NCBI GenBank assembly: GCA_011330545.1
Contig: DRQI01000184.1
Location: 1-21,457, forward strand
Direction: 5' to 3'
Length of the DNA stretch: 21,457 bases
From: Flavobacteriia bacterium
GTDB taxonomy: Bacteria > Bacteroidota > Bacteroidia > Flavobacteriales > Flavobacteriaceae
Each line of letters begins with the position of its first letter. Position 1 is the first letter of the stretch. A model generated the notes under the pieces. That model was not told the DNA's origin. It worked only from the letters and a program-made list of their open reading frames with translations, and did no database searches. A program made the translations under genes and the position numbers. Below, in pieces: positions 17,634 through 21,457 of the stretch.

Positions 17634-19054
17634 TGTATAAGCAAGTAAATATTGTAGTGTTCTTAACAGCTTCCTTATGGTTAGGCTGCAAATCACAACC
17701 CCAAAGTACAAAACAAGAAACGCATCATAAAAAACCCAATATCCTCATTTTACACGTAGATGATTTGGGCTATTACGATTTAAGTGTTACCGGTTCGAAT
17801 ATATACCAAACTCCAAATATTGACCAACTCTCAACCGAATCGGTAACCTTTTCTAACGCCTATGCCAATTATCCTCGTTGCGTTCCTTCGCGATATGCTA
17901 TGCTGACCGCCGGTTATCCCGTTCAAAACGGCAATGTACCCGATGATGGTTTTGAAATGAATAATTTAAAAGATGAGTTAAATCCCATAAAACAAATTCA
18001 AAACGAAGGCTATCAAACAGCTTATTTTGGCAAGTTTCATTTAGGCGATAAACAAACCATCCGGCATTTAGGCTTTCAAACGTCTTTCGCAGCAGGAAAA
18101 GCGGGTTCTCCAATCAGTTATCACTATCCGTTTAACGTAAAAAAAGGAAAAGGCGGAAAAACCAAAAAAGTACCCATTCCTGATTTGGATGAAATGGCAA
18201 AAGAAGGCGATTATCTCAACGATGTGTTGACCGACCAAGTCATCAAATACATTAAAAACAGAGATAAAAGCAAGCCTTTCCTGATAATGAATGCATTTTA
18301 TGCCGTACATCAACCGCTAGAAGCCAAAAAAGAAGACATCGCCCGCAATAAAAAGGAGATAAAAACCCATGATTTTGGTAACCAACCCGAATACATCAAA
18401 GAAGGGACAGGGCGGACTAAAATGCGGCAAGACAATGCCGTGTATGCAGCTATGGTAGAAAATATGGATGAAAATGTAGGACGGATGTTGCAAACGTTAA
18501 AAGACTTGGGATTAGAAGACAATACCATCGTTATTTTTTCGTCAGACCACGGAGGTTTGTCAAACGATGGAACAAAACGTCGGAATTTAGCAACTTCAAA
18601 CTTTCCATTACGGGCAGGAAAAGGGCACTTATATGAAGGAGGGATTAAAATTCCGTTTTTTGTAAAATGGAAGCATCATTTTAAATCCCATACCGAAAAA
18701 GAATCGATTGTCATGTTGATGGATGTGTTTCCAACCTTATTAGATATCACAACAGGAAAACAATTGCAAACAGATGGAAAAAGTTTCTTGCCCATTTTAA
18801 ACGAAAAAGAAAATTGGAAAAACCGAACCGTTTTTTGGCATTCCAGTAAAGCCCGGCCTGTAAATACCGGAGATTCAAAGTCATCAGCCATACGCCAAGG
18901 TAATTATAAGCTCATTGATTTTTACGAACAAAACAGGATAGAACTTTACAATTTGGCAAATGATAGAAGCGAAACAAAAAATATAGCGACAAAAAATCCT
19001 TTAAAAACAAAGGATTTGTTAGAGAAATTAAACACTTGGAAATCTAATTTCTAA
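17633..19054 (+). CDS. S1-family sulfatase lipoprotein 4 (CVPSR type), paralogue of sulfatase 3
   Basis: From ATG 17633, which shares one base with the GH29 stop (TAATG), this encodes 473 residues. A further in-frame ATG at 17585 lies inside GH29 and would precede the signal peptide, so it is rejected. The lipoprotein signal ends LWLGC (Cys19). HVDDLGYYDL provides Asp43-Asp44. The maturation motif CVPSRYAMLTA has its cysteine at 83, the same residue number as in sulfatase 3, with the same Gly-to-Ala change. FSSDHGGLSN, LRAGKGHLYEGGIKIPFFVKW and MDVFPTLLDI follow the paralogue closely. It lacks the lysine-rich tail and ends at LNTWKSNF. The two enzymes probably act on related sulfated residues, such as different positions or linkages. 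Substrate unknown. Confidence 0.93.
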   Translation: MYKQVNIVVFLTASLWLGCKSQPQSTKQETHHKKPNILILHVDDLGYYDLSVTGSNIYQTPNIDQLSTESVTFSNAYANYPRCVPSRYAMLTAGYPVQNGNVPDDGFEMNNLKDELNPIKQIQNEGYQTAYFGKFHLGDKQTIRHLGFQTSFAAGKAGSPISYHYPFNVKKGKGGKTKKVPIPDLDEMAKEGDYLNDVLTDQVIKYIKNRDKSKPFLIMNAFYAVHQPLEAKKEDIARNKKEIKTHDFGNQPEYIKEGTGRTKMRQDNAVYAAMVENMDENVGRMLQTLKDLGLEDNTIVIFSSDHGGLSNDGTKRRNLATSNFPLRAGKGHLYEGGIKIPFFVKWKHHFKSHTEKESIVMLMDVFPTLLDITTGKQLQTDGKSFLPILNEKENWKNRTVFWHSSKARPVNTGDSKSSAIRQGNYKLIDFYEQNRIELYNLANDRSETKNIATKNPLKTKDLLEKLNTWKSNF

Positions 19055-19104
19055 ACTCCAAAATCCCTAGAATTGTTATAGATAATACCTAAATCAATAG
19101 TAAA

Positions 19105-20784
19105 ATGAAAACCCTAACCATCATATTTTCAATAATACTAGCCACTATTTCATGTAAAGCGCAAGAAAAAGCGACTATTAAGGCTACTCAACCCAACATC
19201 CTTTGGATTGTTACCGAAGATATAAGTCCGACCCTCTCATTTTACGGAGATACCACCGCAAAAACACCCAATTTAGATGCCTTGGCAAAAGAGAGCATGA
19301 TTTACGACAATGCCTATACTACGGTAGGCGTTTGTGCGCCGAGCCGTTCTACAATCATCACAGGTATGTATCCAACCAGTATCGGTACCATGCACATGCG
19401 TACCGGAAAAGATGTTCATTCTTGGGGCAAGCGTGTGTATAAAAAAGACTATGGCAGAAATGATATAACCGGCAAACCCATCAGAGAATACTCGGCTGTC
19501 ATTCCAAAAAATGTTAAATGTTACACAGAATATTTGCGTGCTGCCGGTTATTACTGTACCAATAATGACAAAACCGATTATCAATTTGCAGCTCCCGTTA
19601 CGGCGTGGGATGAAAACAATAAAAAAGCGCATTGGCGTAACCGCCCAAAAGACAAGCCCTTTTTTGCCGTTTTTAATATATTTATAACGCACGAAAGCCA
19701 ATTGTGGAAAAATGAAAACTTGTCCTTAACTGTAAACCCCAAAGACGTTCCCGTTCCGCCGTATTTGCCTGATAATAAAGCTACACGCCATACCATTGCC
19801 AGAAATTACAGCAATATAGAGTTGATGGATGCCCAAGTAGGGGCTTTTATCAAACAACTTAAGGATGACGGACTCTATGACAATACCATTATCTTTTTTT
19901 ATAGCGATCACGGAGGACCATTGCCACATCAAAAACGTGAAATTTATGATACCGGACTTAAAGTTCCCTTTCTCATTAAAGGCATCAATAGCAAGACCAA
20001 AGGAAGGACAGACAGGATGATTTCATTTGTAGATTTAGCACCAACAATGTTGAGTTTAGCCGGAATTAAAATACCCGGTTATATGCAAGGCAAAGCCTTT
20101 TTAGGAACACAAAGTGCCGAGCCGAGAACCTATATTTATGGAAGTTCAGACCGTTTTGACGGATTTACAGACCGCATACGTGCCGTACGCAACAAACAGT
20201 TTTTATACCTGAGAAATTATTTTCCTGAACTACCCAAATACAAAGACGTTGCCTACCGAAAAAATATACCCATGATGCCGGTATTTTTAAAACTACAAAA
20301 AGAAGGGAAACTAAACGCTATTCAAAATGCATGGTTCGGCACCAAAACTACCGAAGAGTTGTACGATTGTAAAAATGACCCGCATAACGTGGTAAATTTA
20401 GCAGATAGTATTGCCTATAAAGATGCCTTGAACGAGATGCGTTTGGCAATGTTGCACCACCAACAAGAGGCCGTAGATTTAGGGCAAATTCCCGAGTCAC
20501 AATTAATCGATATGATGTGGCCTAATTTTGAGCAACCGGTTACCAAAGCTGTTGCGTTGAGTACAATAGAAACGCCTCAAGGCCAAATGATTTTATTAAA
20601 ATCACCAACCAAAGGGGCATCCATTGCGTATTTCATTTCAGATAGGGCAGAAGAAAAACTTGATTTTGACAGTGGTTGGCAACTCTATTCAAAACCATTT
20701 ACCACAGCAAAAGGAAAATACATCTATACCATAGCGCAACGTATTGGTTATAAGGAGAGTAAAATATCAAAAATAAAAATTTAA
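19105..20784 (+). CDS. S1-family sulfatase lipoprotein 5, heparan-N-sulfatase-like, with C-terminal HEX-like module
   Basis: This 559-residue sulfatase has a lipoprotein signal (ATISC, Cys17). The N-terminal metal motif is WIVTEDISP, where Glu38-Asp39 replaces the usual Asp pair; this is typical of bacterial sulfatases annotated as heparan-N-sulfatase-like (perhaps SulfAtlas S1_8). The maturation motif is CAPSRSTIITG with Cys77, followed by MYPTSIGTMHMRT. The second metal motif is YSDHGGPLPHQKRE. The C-terminal ~80 residues (GASIAYFISD, WQLYSKPF, IYTIAQRIGYKES) resemble the chitobiase/hexosaminidase C-terminal module (CHB_HEX_C_1). In marine bacteria this type can act on O-sulfate of non-GAG sugars, so the name should not be read as a substrate. 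It is the last gene of the tight cluster, 50 bp after its neighbour. Confidence 0.92.
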   Translation: MKTLTIIFSIILATISCKAQEKATIKATQPNILWIVTEDISPTLSFYGDTTAKTPNLDALAKESMIYDNAYTTVGVCAPSRSTIITGMYPTSIGTMHMRTGKDVHSWGKRVYKKDYGRNDITGKPIREYSAVIPKNVKCYTEYLRAAGYYCTNNDKTDYQFAAPVTAWDENNKKAHWRNRPKDKPFFAVFNIFITHESQLWKNENLSLTVNPKDVPVPPYLPDNKATRHTIARNYSNIELMDAQVGAFIKQLKDDGLYDNTIIFFYSDHGGPLPHQKREIYDTGLKVPFLIKGINSKTKGRTDRMISFVDLAPTMLSLAGIKIPGYMQGKAFLGTQSAEPRTYIYGSSDRFDGFTDRIRAVRNKQFLYLRNYFPELPKYKDVAYRKNIPMMPVFLKLQKEGKLNAIQNAWFGTKTTEELYDCKNDPHNVVNLADSIAYKDALNEMRLAMLHHQQEAVDLGQIPESQLIDMMWPNFEQPVTKAVALSTIETPQGQMILLKSPTKGASIAYFISDRAEEKLDFDSGWQLYSKPFTTAKGKYIYTIAQRIGYKESKISKIKI

Positions 20785-20785
20785 G

Positions 20786-20807
20786 CAACGTCAGGCCTGA
20801 GTTTTGC
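20786..20807 (+). terminator. Possible weak terminator after sulfatase 5
   Basis: Just after the stop there is a perfect 10-bp palindrome TCAGGCCTGA at 20791-20800, with short complementary flanks (AAC and GTT) and then a few T residues. The stem is short and the U-run is weak, so termination here is only suggested by its position at the end of the gene cluster. Confidence 0.3.
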
Positions 20808-21119
20808 TATAATTCGATAGATTTTATAAAAGTAAGTTTAGCCATTACCGTCATATAGATTTCTTCTGAATATTGAAAATTACATTTTTCGCTTGATGTA
20901 CTTATAATGATTTTAATCAAACCTATTTAGATTATTATAAAACCCCATTCTCTTTGATTATTAATAAGTTTGAGTAGTAACATTAAAACCAACGATTTGT
21001 GGAGGTTCCTATCGTTTTTACACCAAATTCCCCAATGAGGGTTTCAAATGTAAACCAAATCATCCTCAATAAGACAATCACCCTTATTCAAGAGTAATAA
21101 TAGGGTTTAAGCCGTAAGT

Positions 21120-21156
21120 TGACTAAAATGAAACCCTATCTGACTAAAATTGAACC
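21120..21156. repeat. Two near-identical 16-bp direct repeats, possible IS-end remnant
   Basis: TGACTAAAATGAAACC at 21120-21135 and TGACTAAAATTGAACC at 21141-21156 start 21 bp apart, close to two helical turns. Read on the minus strand they give GGTTCAATTTTAGTCA-type units, which recall the repeated subterminal motifs of IS21-family elements. No transposase is present. They could also be a paired binding site for a regulator of the next gene. Confidence 0.4.
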
Positions 21157-21210
21157 GTGTGAGTTATTTTTTATCCGAATTTTATAACGTGAATAATAAT
21201 ACACAGAGCA

Positions 21211-21457
21211 ATGAAAATTCTGATCAAGCAGTTTGTACCGGTAATCTTCCTTTTTTTAGCAATAGCCTTTTCAGGATTTGCACAATCGAGTAAACAACAA
21301 GAGAAAAAAGCACAACGAAAAGTAAAAGAATTAAACGAACTCATAGTTAGCATAGACACCACACTCGCCCTTACAGAAAACCAGCGTAAACAAATTTTTA
21401 ATTTGCACTTAAGTAAAATGAGGGAATATAAAATTGTTATGGAGAATGGTGGTTCAA
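21211..21457 (+). CDS. Small secreted protein with LTENQ motif, 3' end outside window
   Basis: An open frame starts at ATG 21211 and runs off the window end (82 codons visible). It opens with a good signal peptide (hydrophobic VIFLFLAIAFSGFA, cleavage after Ala-Gln near 25), then a charged, helix-forming region rich in Lys and Gln. The phrase LALTENQRKQIFNLH recalls the LTxxQ motif of Spy/CpxP-like periplasmic proteins and small helical proteins often seen in flavobacteria. Its function is unknown. It may begin a further transcription unit of the same PUL or an unrelated gene; the 426-bp gap suggests its own promoter. Confidence 0.7.
   Translation, partial: MKILIKQFVPVIFLFLAIAFSGFAQSSKQQEKKAQRKVKELNELIVSIDTTLALTENQRKQIFNLHLSKMREYKIVMENGGS

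Larger units (their letters stand above)
20785..21210. other. 426-bp non-coding gap
   Basis: No credible gene is visible on either strand. The region is AT-rich. It holds a terminator-like palindrome at its start and an imperfect hairpin CCCTTATT/AATAATAGGG at 21081-21105 without a T-run. A duplicated motif lies near 21120-21156. A TAAGTTTG matching the Bacteroidetes -7 box is at 20965-20972, but no TTTG sits at the right distance upstream. A promoter for the following gene should lie here, but I cannot place it. Confidence 0.5.

Noticed and set aside
19273..19701. 142-codon minus-strand open frame
   Set aside because: It lies wholly within sulfatase 5, has no start context or recognisable domain, and mirrors the coding strand.
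20965..20972. TAAGTTTG as a Bacteroidetes -7 promoter box
   Set aside because: The nearest upstream TTTG (20953-20956) is only 8 bp away instead of about 19-20, and the gene starts more than 230 bp downstream.
21081..21105. Hairpin CCCTTATT/AATAATAGGG as a terminator
   Set aside because: The stem has a 2-nt bulge and no T-run, and no gene ends nearby.

Overview
The window reads as one polysaccharide utilisation locus (PUL) from a low-GC marine Bacteroidetes bacterium, most likely a Flavobacteriaceae member. The grounds are an AT-rich sequence, A-rich leaders that mostly lack Shine-Dalgarno motifs, a hybrid two-component regulator (HTCS), a SusC/SusD pair and a dense set of S1-family sulfatases. 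All supported genes lie on the plus strand. I see no tRNA, rRNA, CRISPR array or intact mobile element.

Layout. Bases 1-2172 are the 3' part of an HTCS sensor-regulator whose 5' end is outside the window. A 340-bp gap follows and may carry a decayed minus-strand gene remnant. Next come susC (2513-5662) and susD (5764-7290), then a divergent GH10 enzyme (7377-8489) overlapping a GH3 beta-glycosidase (8486-10834). After these are two overlapping sulfatases (10952-12646 and 12643-14259), a flavobacterial-type palindromic intergenic repeat, a third sulfatase (14340-15824), a GH29 alpha-L-fucosidase (15840-17633), a fourth sulfatase that is a paralogue of the third (17633-19054), and a fifth sulfatase of heparan-N-sulfatase-like type (19105-20784). 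A 426-bp gap with a repeated motif that may be an old IS end precedes a small secreted protein, cut off by the window end.

How it fits together. The HTCS probably senses an oligosaccharide in the periplasm and activates the operon. SusD and SusC would bind and import the glycan. Five sulfatases with distinct active-site motifs would strip sulfate esters, GH29 would remove alpha-fucose (or a close relative), and GH10 plus GH3 would cut the beta-linked backbone. The likely target is a sulfated, fucose-bearing polysaccharide with a beta-linked xylose-like or glucose-like backbone, probably algal. The exact glycan cannot be read from sequence.

Most unusual points: a GH10 that keeps both catalytic glutamates but has lost the usual glycone-subsite signature; a split in which SusD and all five sulfatases are lipoproteins while all glycosidases carry ordinary signal peptides; duplicated sulfatases flanking the fucosidase; and lysine-rich C-terminal tails. 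No sulfatase-maturing enzyme, monosaccharide catabolic gene, polysaccharide lyase or recognised fucanase is present, so the system depends on genes elsewhere.
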